Shown piece by piece: positions 12,906-25,600 of a stretch of 64,000 nucleotides of DNA. The notes under the pieces are model-generated. The model worked only from the letters and a program-made list of their open reading frames with translations. It searched no databases and had not been told where the DNA came from. The position numbers were made by a program, and so were the translations under genes. The stretch's first letter is position 1. The number at the start of each line of letters is the position of its first letter. The DNA comes from Aptenodytes patagonicus (lineage: Eukaryota > Chordata > Aves > Sphenisciformes > Spheniscidae), in NCBI RefSeq assembly GCF_965638725.1, contig NC_134957.1, positions 22,654,101 to 22,718,100 on the forward strand. The letters are read 5' to 3'.

Positions 12906-14851
12906 AAAAAAAGAAAAAAAAGTCTATTCTTTGAGTCAGTGTTACAGTACAAGAAATCCTACTTAAAAAAAAAAAGGCCAACAGTGAGGTTTTGTTTTTT
13001 TTTTTTTTAATACAGTAAAGATAAAAGTGATCCCAAAGAAATCTTTTCTCTAGCCCACACAGGGTAAGAAACAGGGAAATATAAAGAGATTTCTGCTGGT
13101 TTATTTCCTTCAGTTCTTTGTCATGTGTAGGAATGGGGTGTATTACTTTCTAAATAATTCAGACTCCAGAGGCATTCCTTGCATTATTCTTTTAGAACAG
13201 TAGAGTCCATTAGAGTAACGTATGTATATGTCAGGCTTTAACATTTTCACGTAGTCAATAAGTAGTAACTTGGGACCAAGCTAGATCCTTATTTTATGAT
13301 TGCCTCATATTATGTGCATCGTTTGTAAGCTAAAACATGTAAGCTTTTATGTGTGAGGCCTACACAGTAGGCCTCCAGTACTATGGAGAAAGGCAGGAGC
13401 AGGGAACGTGCCACTCAAGGTGGCATTGTTGGAAAGAAGCTGGAGAGGGCGAATGGTATAACAGAAAGAGCAACACAAGAACGAAGGGGGTTGTTGGGGT
13501 TGGTCTGACCTTCAGAGGCTAGAACGAGTAACTGAAATCTGATGGAAACTGCAAAAGATTGAGTCTATATCAAACTTCACCTCCAAAGCTAGAATCCTAG
13601 GGACTCTAGACGGACTCTCTTGAAACTGGTCTATTTAAGCTGAGGGGCACCATGCCTGTTATGTTGAAACAGTGCATTTTGTAGACACTTAAAATCTGTC
13701 TTGTTGCGCTGAAGTAGCATCTTTGCTGAATAAGATGTTAGCAATTTTCCTCTTACAGAACATCTGCTTTCTGACTGAATCACTGAACAAGCGGCAGGCT
13801 TGTTTGAGCCTGCTGTCCTCCCTGTGCTGCTCACTAACTGCTGCCTTGCCGAAGGGTGTGGGCTGGGTTTCATCACAGAGGTGTCAGGCTTAGGTTCCCT
13901 GGTGTCTGCAGGAGTGTCCTCCTTATTGAAAGGACAGTGGTGTAAAAGTAAAATTTACTTTGGCGCTTTTGAACAAAATCTTCACATCTTGTTTTCGAGG
14001 ATCTAGAATTGAGAGAGCAGAACAGCTTGGAGTTACAGGGAAGAAAAAAGCAGTAAGATTGTGGTGATACTTTTATCTTCCGTGAGTTTTGAAATGACTC
14101 ATAAATGGCATTCATCTTGTATAACCTTTAAACACAGAGAGCAGAGAATGAATTTGGTAAATAATCTGAAAAACCCCCATATGAAGGTAGTTTATCAGCA
14201 AAATTACCATGGGGTTTGTTTTCACTGAGAAAGTAGGTTTGTTTAATCACCTGCCAAAGTTTTATGCAAATACTACAACCCGAAGCACAAGTATTTCTTA
14301 TTGGTAGATGTTTGCCTTGGAAGCTTGGTGTTTCATTAACTGCTGGTGCTGAGCTGATTGATTAGAATTGGTGGATGACATTAAGCGATCGTCTGATGTT
14401 GAAATGTTTCCTTTTCGTTTGTAAGATAATTATGAAGACTTTTTATAAGGCAAACAGTAGGGATGCCTGTTTCAGATGGAGGTAAGTACCAAAGAACAGG
14501 GGTATTTCTAAGAGAGCAGGGCATGGATACATCTGCTTTGTTTTGCTTGTGTGCTGTCTGTGAACTGTGCTTTCTCTTTTGGGGAGCGCTGAGTCAGTCA
14601 TGCAAGAGTTAAGGAGTGAACGCAAACAGAAGATCTAGGTTTGTAGATCCAGCCTAAGTGCTTTCCTCAAGGGGAAGATGCTTTCTGGCACTGCAGCAGC
14701 AGGAGGAGAAGCAAACAACTCATGCCCTGTACCCACCTGGAACCGTGACAGTAATGTTTTAATCTTTTGAAGTGAACAAGTTTCTATGGCTAGGTAAAAA
14801 TACGCCTGTAAAATGGCTTGATTCTGTTGGTGATACGTTATCCCTTTAATT

Positions 14852-14877
14852 AAATAGCTGACTTAAATAGCTGACTT
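14852..14877. repeat. Tandem duplication of a 13-bp unit
   Basis: The unit AAATAGCTGACTT occurs twice in direct succession. It is a simple local duplication in intron 1. Confidence 0.85.
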
Positions 14878-16217
14878 ATGCTTGACAATTAATTGGAGTG
14901 ATGTATGATTTTTATTAGAAACCCATGACTAATTTTTTCTTGCCGTTCTTGCTATCTTATTGTTCTTGCCTACCCTCCTCCAAAGTTGCTGCTGCGTGCC
15001 AGCCATGTCCTCCAGGCACTGGTGCAGACTGGTGTTCGCTCTTGCTTAGGCTTTTACCTGTTCCAGATAAAGCAATTGTTTTCAGATATTTTCCATGTCT
15101 TCAGAAATTTTCCACTTCATCACAGTTCTGCAATTTTTTTGTCTTGAAAGACTCTGGGATTTTTTACATAAACTTTTAAAAAACAAACAAACAACACCCC
15201 CCACCCCAAAACCTCACCACAACAAAAACCCCCACTGTGTTAGCTTCATCTAGTACCACATTTCCTGCTTCATTAAAATAACTGCCAGGTTAAAAAAATC
15301 CTTCCTGCAGTAGTCTGTGCCTGTAGAGTAATCTGCTAGAAAACTTAGGTGAATTTTATATTTAATTACAATAGGAAAGGTTCAAAATGGATTGGACTGG
15401 AGACATCTCTGTTAAAATCAGTAGAGCAGCAGCTACAAAGAACTCAGTTTGCCCCTTATCTTATTCTTCCTAACTGTAAGAAGCTGAAGCTCAAGCCTTT
15501 GTGTTACAACAAACTGTGATGTGGACAATTCTTTAAATTTTTTCCACTTAGAAAGCTTTAGTCTTTTTATAGGAAATTTGTTTCCATGGGTGAACTTAGG
15601 CATGGATGAGTGGGGAACAATGCATTGTTTGTTAAAACAAACTTTTTTGAAGGGAGTGGGCTTAAAAGGAAGGAAATGTGGTTTAGATTTAAGTTTCTTT
15701 TGAAATTTCTTCCTCTTCTTTTTCCTCATACCCCCCAAAAACACAAAACAAAAATCCAAACAACTAGAAGTCCCCAAACTGATGTTTCACTATACATATC
15801 TTTAAAATATTTGGTATAATCTGGAAAGTCAGAGAGAAAAATTATCAGTTTAAAAATCACTATCTTTGTTACCCTTCCCTTCCCTCTCCGGGTTGTTCTC
15901 CCTCAAGAACATGCAGCTTTTGTCTCAGCTTTTCTAGTTCATATGTTTGGCAGGGTTTTATCTAGTCTGTGTCACTGGTGTGTGTAAAGTAATTTAAGCT
16001 TCAATTTATCCATGTGCTTAAACGTTTTGCTGAATAAGGTCCTTGCATTCTCTGATCCCTGGGTTGATCATTCACAGGGTCACTGTGGAAGGAAGGGGGG
16101 TCGGTAGGGGTGAAGATACTGGGGGGAACTTAAGGCAGGAATACAATTTAATTTTTAATTGGCTAGATCTAGGGCGGACAGTTGCCTGGAAATCTCTCTT
16201 TCTCTCCCTTTCATTAG

Positions 16218-16680
16218 ACATCCTCTGTCAGACAGCTACTACGTGACAAGTTTCCTCGCTGCGGGGCCGAGAGTGCCTGATGCTGGCTATCATGGCCGAT
16301 CCTGTAGCAGAAGAACACGTGTCCCAAGCTAGTGAACTCTGCTGCGAGTGTGGTCAGTTCCACCTCTTGCTGGACAATCATCTCTACAACTTCCAGGATG
16401 AAGTGGACGATGAACTCATCTGCCATATCTGCCTTCAGCCTCTGCTCCAACCTATGGACACCCCCTGTGGACATACGTACTGTTTCAAGTGCCTTGAAAA
16501 CTTCATGCAGGAGTATAACTTTTGTCCTATGGATCGGAAAAAGCTCTCTTTCCAGCAGTGCCACAAGTCCAGCCTTCTAGTACGAAACCTGTTGGATAAG
16601 CTGATTGTCTTCTGTCCTTTCAAGGCAGAGTGTCAGCAGACAATGCAGCGGTGTGAACTAGAAGCTCATCTGCAGAACAG
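16218..16680 (+). CDS. LNX2-like: LNX-like exon 2: start codon, RING finger and second zinc finger
   Basis: The acceptor is cattag|acatcc. The 5' UTR part (16218-16279) contains an in-frame stop and no ATG, so translation starts at 16280 or 16292. The exon encodes the acidic EEVDDEL-type lead-in typical of the family (here DEVDDEL), then the RING with the HICLQPL and CGHTYC signatures, then a Cys/His cluster. The donor is aacag|gtgcat, weak after the GTG. It is accepted because joining to 19083 restores the NRCPG sequence expected of LNX proteins. Confidence 0.92.
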
Positions 16681-19600
16681 GTGCATTCCCATTTACATTA
16701 TATTACTGCTCCTTTGTATAATGCCATCTGTCTGTTGTGCTTCTGACCGGAAAGATCCATTCTCAGAACAGTTCTTAAACTGGGGCAAGATGGGACACCG
16801 AAGATGACAGTGGGTGAGGCCAGAAAGGTGGGTGGGTGAAGACAACGTAATTGTGTGTGTGTGTGTGTGTGTGTGTTAGGGAGGCCAGCTCACATGTGCT
16901 ACAGAGGCGAAGGGTGAGGTTCTTGCCTGCTTGCATGCAAGTTGTCCGCAGACACAAAACCGATCAAATGTATATAAATTTGTGTCCCCTGATCTGGGGC
17001 ACCCGACTCTAAAAATTATAAACATGCTTATTCTTGTTTCACTTGCGCAGAGAAGAAAGGCACAAAGTCAACACTCTGGAAGCAAGGGATTGTGCAGTGT
17101 TGCCAGTTTAATTGGTCCAATTAAGATGTGCAATACATAAGTCTTTGATCCAAATAATGTAAGTCCCTCCAAGCTGCACATTATGCAGTTGCTGAATCAC
17201 CTACTTATAATTCCATTATCTTCTCTCATTCTTTTGCTGAGAAAGAGAAGCAAATGAAAAATTTTTTTTTTTTCCTTTTTTCCCCCTTGTGCAGAGGAAG
17301 GGAGACTTTTTTTCTTGGGCTTGTCAGCAGAGGTGTGTTTTGGTGCTTCCACTGCTGGTTGAGCTGGTGGCAGGCAGAATATTGTAGCTTTAAATAAGTG
17401 CAGGTGACAAAGAGCTCTTGCCATGGCGCTTGAAGAACACTTGTTCCTCCCTAGTTAATGATTGCAGGAAAGGGAGCTAAGTACAAGCCCTACTGCAGAC
17501 AGAAGCAGACCTTCGCTGGCAGTGTGTATTTTGTCAGTGGGCAATGAGAAATGCAACAGGCTTGTTTCCCTAACTAACTCTTTGTCCTGCTTTCTTGTTA
17601 TCAGGCAGGGCTGAATGCGTAGACTACGGGGACAGGGCTGCCCAGTTGTGCAGTTGTCGTGTAGCTGGGACCATGGGCCATACCAGGGCTGGGCCTTCCT
17701 CTCTGCCCTGGTATCAGTAAACTTCTGTCAGTTGTTAATCCCTGTGGCACAGGAGTTAAACACAGAAGAGAGAGGCACCCTTAAATGTTTACGTTAGAGA
17801 CCTGACTGGAAACTATTTCATTCTCTTATACGTTTCATAGTTCTTTGTATATTCCTTGGGGAGGGTGTGTTCTAAAAATCGAGGCTATTTCACCTGGGCT
17901 GTGAGCATAGTTAGACTGAAAAATGAGGAGGGGAAAAATAAAAAAAAAGAAAGAAAAAAATTACACTGGGATTTGGGTCTTCCTGTTTTGGTTTTTTTTT
18001 TAGTTTTAAGTGAGATTAACTGGTAGGAGACTTAAGGAAATAAGAAGCATCTAGAAACTTGTTTTCTTGGGGGATTTCTCTGCCCTTTGCAAAATGAATT
18101 TGTTTCTTGACATCTTAAGAGGGATGTGCACAACTGGATCAATCAGTTTTCTGTCTTTAAGTTTCAGGGTCATCTTACTGCTTGGAGAATAAATGACTAG
18201 GAATGAACCAGAGGTAGTAATACCGGGATGAGACTTGTTTAGCCAGAATGTAAATAGTCAACTTTAATTTGAAAAGTGACTCTGGTAAACACCCAATACT
18301 ACTCATGTCTCTGAAAGTGATGCTTTTTCATTCATCACCCTCCTCACCTGCCACCTTTTTTATAAGTACTCTTGATAAAAGAGCTTGTTTTTCCTTGCTC
18401 GTTTTTGCTCAGATAGTCTGGCTGTGGTGTAGCTGCATACAGAGCGCATTTTGTTGAACATAGAATTACTTCTTGAACCTCTGTGTGGGGAGCAGTCAGT
18501 GGCATTATAAACTCCTCTAAATTGCTCCCATTCAAGTAGAGCCATCACCTGCGTGGACTGGAGGTGGAGTTCTGTCTGATGGTCAGGTCTCATTCAGCAA
18601 AAAAAATAAGCAAGCCTCGCTTGCTGCTCTTGCATGTTACTGGCTTGTTAAAAACAAAGCCTAATTCAGGGCTGAGCTTGAAACTTGAGCCACTTCCTTT
18701 GCATGAAGATACAGTTCATAGTCATCTCCAAAAGGTCAGAGCTAAGTATTTGCTTATATTTTAAGAGGTATTGTTTTCTTCACCTAAAGGTAAATATTTA
18801 GCAAGGGAGACTCCTGTTCCTATTACATTCTCCTTTTTTAAATAATTTGCTTAATAATTTTGAAAGTAATAAAATAACAGGCCTGCTCTTAAGCTGAACT
18901 AGTACAAGTAGATGCTGAAGGTCAAATGAGAATAAATTTTAGCATCTGTGATACAAGCTTTGCAGCTGATGAGGTCTTGAACATGCTTCTTCACATAACT
19001 TTGTCAGTCAGAGCTTGCATGTGCTGGGTTAACCACACAGGCAGAGACTAGCCACTTACAGTCATTGACAATCTCTCTCTAGGTGTCCTGGTTTCAAGAA
19101 ATACAGATCTGAACTACAGCGGAAAAAGAATCCCATTTCCAAAGGGAAGGAAGATCCTCCTACCAAGGTGGAGACAAACACACTCAAGGATCCAGAGGTA
19201 CCAAGTGGAGGATCGTCACTTGTGGCAGAAAGCTCTGCAGCTGCTGTGGTATCGCTAGGGACTGCGGAGCCTGGACTGGTTAATCCAGCTTTTGAGGAGA
19301 CTGAAGAAGGTGAGAGTTTGATACAGAAATGTAATTATGTAATTACCTCATTTTTATATCATAAAAGGTAATTATCTCAGACAATTCAATTTTTAAAGTG
19401 TCCCCAACTTTCTTAGATATCCTCAATGCTATTCAGCCATTAGTAGCCGTTGGAGTAATCTCTTTCCTCAGCTAGTCCTTGAGCAGAAGGGAGATGCATT
19501 CATGTGCATCAGGTGTGGCAGGATCTGCTCACAAGCACAAAATGGTCTGTGCAAAACAATTTGGAGAATCTCTGTTAGACTGCAGTGAATATTTGCAGTA

Positions 19601-22600
19601 TTCTTTGTAGAAACAAAGGCAGTCCCTGTCAATGGGAACATGCAGCACTTAAAGCACTTGCAGAATCCAAATAATTAGTAATTAGGAAATGTTCCAGCTC
19701 CTTCTTAATCTTGTTAAGAAAGTTAAACATACAGCCAGTTTCCTGGAGTGGTCAATACCTCCCTAATGGTGTGCAGCAAGTGTGTTTTTATAGCATAACT
19801 TATTTTTTGGATTAATAGTCAGTTATGAAACCCTTGCAGATAAAAGTAACCATCTCCACTTCAGTATAGAACCGCTTGTCTCAACCCCTGTTAGAAGGCA
19901 GCAGCGTGGAAATCTCTGTGCCTTGTTTCAAAGTTAGTCTCGGTTTCCAAGCGTGCAGGCGCTGGAGCTGGCAACTGCTGTGCCTGTGCCAGAGTTAATA
20001 CATGGGTCAGTTTAATTCTCTGTTGGCTTTTTGCCAAAGTACACTTGGGGCAGGTTTTGCATCTCTCGTGTGACAGCTGCAGTTCACCCTGACAGGCACT
20101 GCGCTTGGCTTCATTAAGAGTGTTGGGCCTGCCTAAATGTTGCAGTGCTGGTAGATTTAATAAAACTTGCTAACAACAACTGTCCTCTTCAAAGTGTCTG
20201 AGAAGCATTGCTTAGTCTTCAGTATGCTGTAAATACGTAAACATTACTCCTGTTTTACAGGGGGAATGGGAAAAGAGGAGGAAAGGAGATGAGAGGAGGG
20301 AAGTTGCAGTGAGCTGCCTGTGGTAAAGTCGCCGCAATGGCAGTAATTACAGCTCAGTAGTCCCCTTTTCTAATGGGCATCGTGGAAATTGGCATTTGTT
20401 ATGTGTGCGCTTCTAGTAGGCCAGCTGTCACAGTAGAAAAATAAATCTCTAAATGGTAAGTGAAATGCCCTTTAATAAAACTCAAGAAATAATAATGAAA
20501 GAGTTTAAATTTGCCATAAGCTAGGAGAAGATGGGGAACATTCTGGAGAAACTGTAAAGAAACAGGAGCTTTTTAAGTTTTTAATCTGACCTATTGTTCC
20601 CTCCTGATAGCTACTTTCCCTCCAGATGCTACTTTGGACACAACCTGCCAGTGTTACAAATTTTGGAGTGCTATGTGAAGGAAAATTCTATTAACGTGTT
20701 GTTTTTTCTCTTCAATTTCCACAATCAGACCTTCCTCAGAGAACTAGTCTTGTGGCTGAAACAACCACAATTGAAATTCACCGAGAAGACCCGGAGGAAG
20801 AGCTGGGGATGAGGATAGTTGGGGGTAAAGACACCCCACTTGGAAACATTGTTGTTCAGGAAGTCTTGCGGGATTCTGTCATTGCTGCAGATGGAAGAAT
20901 AGCACCTGGGGACCATATTCTTGAAGTATGTAAAACCCCACTGGTAGTCCCATTGCTTCTCTTGACTTGAGATGAGGGTTGGGGGAGGAAAGTTGTCTAG
21001 AAAAACTGGGAAATCTCTATAGCTGAGGGTTTAAAAGCACTGATCAAACTTTTGTGTGTCGGTAGCATTGTGTATCTGCTGGGGCTGCGAAGCAGACTTT
21101 TGAGGTTCCTTCCAGTCATATTCATATTTACCTTGCATATTTGATAACTTTTTGAAATTTAGACCATTTTTGATAAATTAAAAAGATTTCTATCTGATAA
21201 ATTTCACCCAGTAGCACCATTTCTCTCCAAATGACTGTGCTCTAGTTAGGAAGTCTTATAAACGCTTGCTCCACTGTGTTGCCTAAGCTGCATATTCTCA
21301 ATGGGCAGGTCCAAAGTTTAAGACCTTATGACTTGAAGTAAGCATCAGATATGTAATGTGAGTAATAAAGAGCACCAACCTCATACCGTGCTGACCCACG
21401 GCCAGATTTAGTTTCCAGATTAATCAGGTTGCATGGCAGTGGGCTAATCAAGGCAACGGAAGCTTGTATGCAGCAGTAAAGCCTACATGCAGCAAGAACT
21501 GTTAGCACCTCCCGGCTATGGCTGCCCAATCATTTGACAAGCCATAAAGACCTAATTATCCTGTTGGACTGTGGATGTCGGTGCAGACTGGCAGCCCCAC
21601 GTGCACAAGTGGCCAATACGATCTCCGAGTTGGTTTCTTAGATAGACCAATAGAGTAACTTCTATTTTATTCAGTTGAATTGTACATGTCTCAGTCGTGA
21701 CTGGGTTGTAAATAGGGCAGGTCCCCACACCTAGTAGCCCTATTAACATCCTAAAAGAAGACTGCACGGAGTCTTATGTGACAACAGACAAAGTGAAAAG
21801 TAGCTTCTCAGAGTTACCTTTGTAAAAGCATGATTAGACTGATGATTCCAGAAGCTTGTAGACTATGGACCACTCCTCAACTTAAAAGTGAGGATGGGTA
21901 GTCTCCAATTTGAGTTTTCTCCTCCAAGTGTGTATTGAACGCTGGAAGTTAAGGGAAATCAGTTCTGCGTTTCCATGGGATGGATGTAATGATTTAATAT
22001 TTTGCAGTTTCAGATTTGTCAGTTATGAGAGTTGTCCTTTCTTGTCCCTGTCCTCAGCTATTCACCATCAATTATGGTCTAGTTTCATCTGCTTTCTTCT
22101 GCATTCTTTTTTAGAAAACTCTGCTTTCTAATGTGCATCAGAAGCAGCTGCTTCAGTCACGGCATTGCACAGGGAGTTGTACATCCCGCCTCCAACTTTG
22201 TGATGTTCCGCACTGTGGACAGTGCCTAAATTATGTAGGTTCTGATTAGTGACTCTGGTATGTTTGTCTTTGTAGGTGAATGGCATCAACATCAGCAGTG
22301 TGACTCACTGCCAAGCTGTCTCCTTTCTGCGCCACCCAGGTCCTGTTCTCCACCTCATGGTCCTGCAGGAGAAGGGTTTTTCCAGTAAGACTGCACAGCA
22401 GGATTCCACTTCTGCTACAAATCGGGAAGTGATCCACGTTACCTTGATAAAGAGAGACCGATCCGAACCCTTGGGAATCAAACTGATCAGGAAGACAGAT
22501 GAGGCAGGGATTTTTATTCTAGATCTGTTAGAGGGAGGTTTGGCAGCCAAAAACGGAAAGCTGAGTCGGAATGACAGAGTCCTGTCAATAAATGGCCAGG

Positions 22601-25600
22601 ATTTGAGGCAAGGAACACCTGAGGCTGCCGCGCAGATAATACAGGTAATTTATGTTGTGGTGAGGTTGTATGGCTGTCTGCATTGATGGCAGGGTTCCTG
22701 TTCTGACCCAAGGGCTAACAGAACACACTAGAGCAAACTGCATTCCCTGAAATATCTCTGGGAAAGTGACTTCCCTGCAGATGTGTGGGAAGCATCGCTT
22801 CCAAATGAAGATAAACACGAAGAGTGGGAATCCATCATGAGTCATCTCTGACAAGTCTGAAGCGAGGCAGTTGCTCATGGCGCTTTACTTCAGCTAAGGC
22901 AACTGGATCTCCTTTGTGGTGTGGTGTTTGGAGCCTTTCTTGCAGAGTGAATATTCGTATGCGCTGTGTAGATGCATGCAGCAGAGACAAAGATTAGGAC
23001 AGCCTCTCGTGCTTCAAACAGTCAAACTGAAGGTGTTTGTTGGGAGATGTGATAGGCTGGCAGCACAGAACAGAACCCTTTTGACTGATTTGAAGCCCTC
23101 TCTCCCTGTTTTACCTGTATTTGGGAGGGGAGTCTAGAAAACAACATGAGGCACCTCAGGCTAAAAACATTCTGAAATACTAAACAGGTAGAAGAGAGGT
23201 TGTCTTTCCCTGCGCAATAGACATGCGCTCCTGTTGCAGCATGCCAAATGTTTTGGTGAAAGGAGTGGGCAAGGAATTTTGGTTAAGGATTAAGGATTGC
23301 TACGTGTGCAGCAGATATCATGTAGATCAGTTTAAATTCTTTATCTCCCTAGGCGATGACCTCCAGTTTCTGTTTTTATCTAAAGATCCTGACACAATAC
23401 ATCTCATCACATACTGTTTATATCCCGGAAAGGATCTGAGGTCAGCAGAGTGAGGGAGAGCCAGTTCTTTTCCTGGTAATCAGCAGAGGGGTGCAGTGGT
23501 ATGGGAGAAAAGAAGAGAAAGAGCAGAGTTCCAGTACTGAGATCCTTTTTTATGTGATATATATATATGATTCCATTCTATGGCCTCTTAGAATTTTGTT
23601 TGCATCCCATTAAGTGCTGCTGTATTTCTGTTGTAATGTGCAAGCATAACTCCCATGAGAGGAACTCTTTCTTGATACCACTGAAATTGGTAACCAAAGT
23701 CTCCAAACCAGCTTCAGTAGGTTTGGGCATTGAATTCCTTTTGAAGTGACATTTGTGTAAAACTGTGACAGTCTTCCAAACATTATCTGTTCTTCTGAGG
23801 GCTAATTCAAATTATTGGCTAAATGTAATTTTGATTGCAAACCATTTGCAGAAAAGAGTCCTTCTACCTGTATTGTAAAGTACCATTTACAGAGAGAGAG
23901 AGAGAGAGAGATGCACAGCCATATGTACTGTACATAAGTCTGGTAATCCTGGTTGAAGGGGAGGGCAAATCCCCATTTTAGGACATGATGTTTACAATAT
24001 ATTTTATGAAGACATGGATGTGTGCCAACTTGTCTGGAAAAAAATTGCTCTATCTGAAGTGACTTTGGAGGCAAGAGGCTTTTAAATTCTGTTTCAGAAA
24101 ACAAAAGTCTCCTGTACTAGTTTAAAAAGAAAAAAACCCAAGCCAGTTGATGCAGTCCCTCTTCTGAGGCCAGGGAATTCACTGCTGCCAGGGTGCTGTG
24201 GCACCAGGGGAACAGGGTCCCATGTCACAAAGTGAGAGAGGCAACCGTACGTCTCTCGTCCGTTGCAGGAAATGCCCCAAGTCAGCACAACACCTTACCC
24301 CAATGGAGTCCTTCACAATAAGGTTTTGTCAAATTATCTGAAAGAACAAACCAAATTAGAAGAGCAGTAACAATAGTGAATACTTTCCCTGTAGTTCTGC
24401 CAAGGCCAGACATACAGCTGGTTAAGTGTTTAATTGGCAGCAATCTTAGACAAAAGGTCATGTCTTCAGGTACTCTGGGAAAAAAATGGGTGGGAGATGT
24501 TGAACAATAGACATGGTACATAAGCTGGGAAGGAAAGAGCTTTAACAAGTTTCTTTACAATAAAAGAAAAAGCATCCAGTACTCGTACCACGGTCATCCA
24601 TCATGTGGACCAGTCAGCGTTCTAGCTCTGTTCATTTTGTATCACAACACAATATGCTATTTTGGTTATTTGTACTGAAGTGGAGGAATTAATCATCCCT
24701 TTCCACTCTCTCTTGTTTGGCATTTGTAGGGGAGGGAGGCATGAGTGAAGCCTGCCTCTACTCCTGTTCCTTCTGTCTAAAATTTGCTACTTCCTTTTTT
24801 CTCTTCACCATAGGATTCTGTGGCTCACCACAAAAAACATGGCATCGTGTTGCATAGCCCTGTTTTAGACCTTTTGTAGAAACCGACGCCAACCCTTCTC
24901 TCTCCCCAAGAAAATGACAGGGGCTGTCCCTAATTTCTAATTTATTTTTCTATTTTATTTACACTCTTCTTGTTTCTCCTGGCAGACCACTGAATCAAGA
25001 GTGAACTTTGTTGTCTTGAGGCAGCCAGGTGTACAGCTGTCGGACCCGGTGGAAGATGGCAGCACATCAAATAGCAGCAGCAGCAGCAGCAGCAGCAATG
25101 GAGGAAGCCCAGTGCACCATCGGAGACGACTAGACCAGAATCACTATAGACGAAAATCTAACTACCAGAAGGTAAGTTTTGTAAATAACGGCAAAAGCGC
25201 TGGTTATTCTTGGTCTAGCAGATCTATTATGTTTGCTCTGTGACGGCGATTTATCATACAAGACTGATGAGTAGCTCCATTTCTTCTTGAGCTATTGAAA
25301 AGCAACAGGTTTGTGGCTTTTAGTACCGGAGAACCGTATGTTTGTCATCTACTGGGAAACACAGTTTTTAGGGAAAAACGTGTCAAAATTTCTTCAAATG
25401 TCTCTAATGTTGATACAGAACCAGTGATTAGTCCTTTCTTGTCTGGAAAGGGCAATGGGAAATTTACCATCCATGAGACGCTTGGGACTTGCTTCTTGAC
25501 ATCCATCAAGCACAACACATTCAGGGCATTACACGATGACACTAAGTTACGCTTCTGGTTTGGAGCTAGAGGGCTTTATGGTACAGAAGTAGAAACTACA

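Larger units (their letters stand above)
3386..16217 (+). other. LNX2-like: Intron 1 of the LNX-like gene
   Basis: A 12.8 kb AT-rich stretch between the inferred leader exon and the first coding exon. I found no coding exon in it. It contains an AAAT tetranucleotide run near 6750, a 22-nt T run at 7587-7608, a 28-nt A run at 8263-8290, a 19-nt A run at 10341-10359, a CR1-like 3' end near 12860-12905 and a 13-bp tandem duplication at 14852-14877. The acceptor is a strong pyrimidine tract ending cattag|acatcc. Confidence 0.5.

Noticed and set aside
16681-16807. Treating the 175-residue RING frame as the complete gene product
   Set aside because: The downstream exons restore the LNX family sequence in phase, so the short frame is kept only as a possible isoform.
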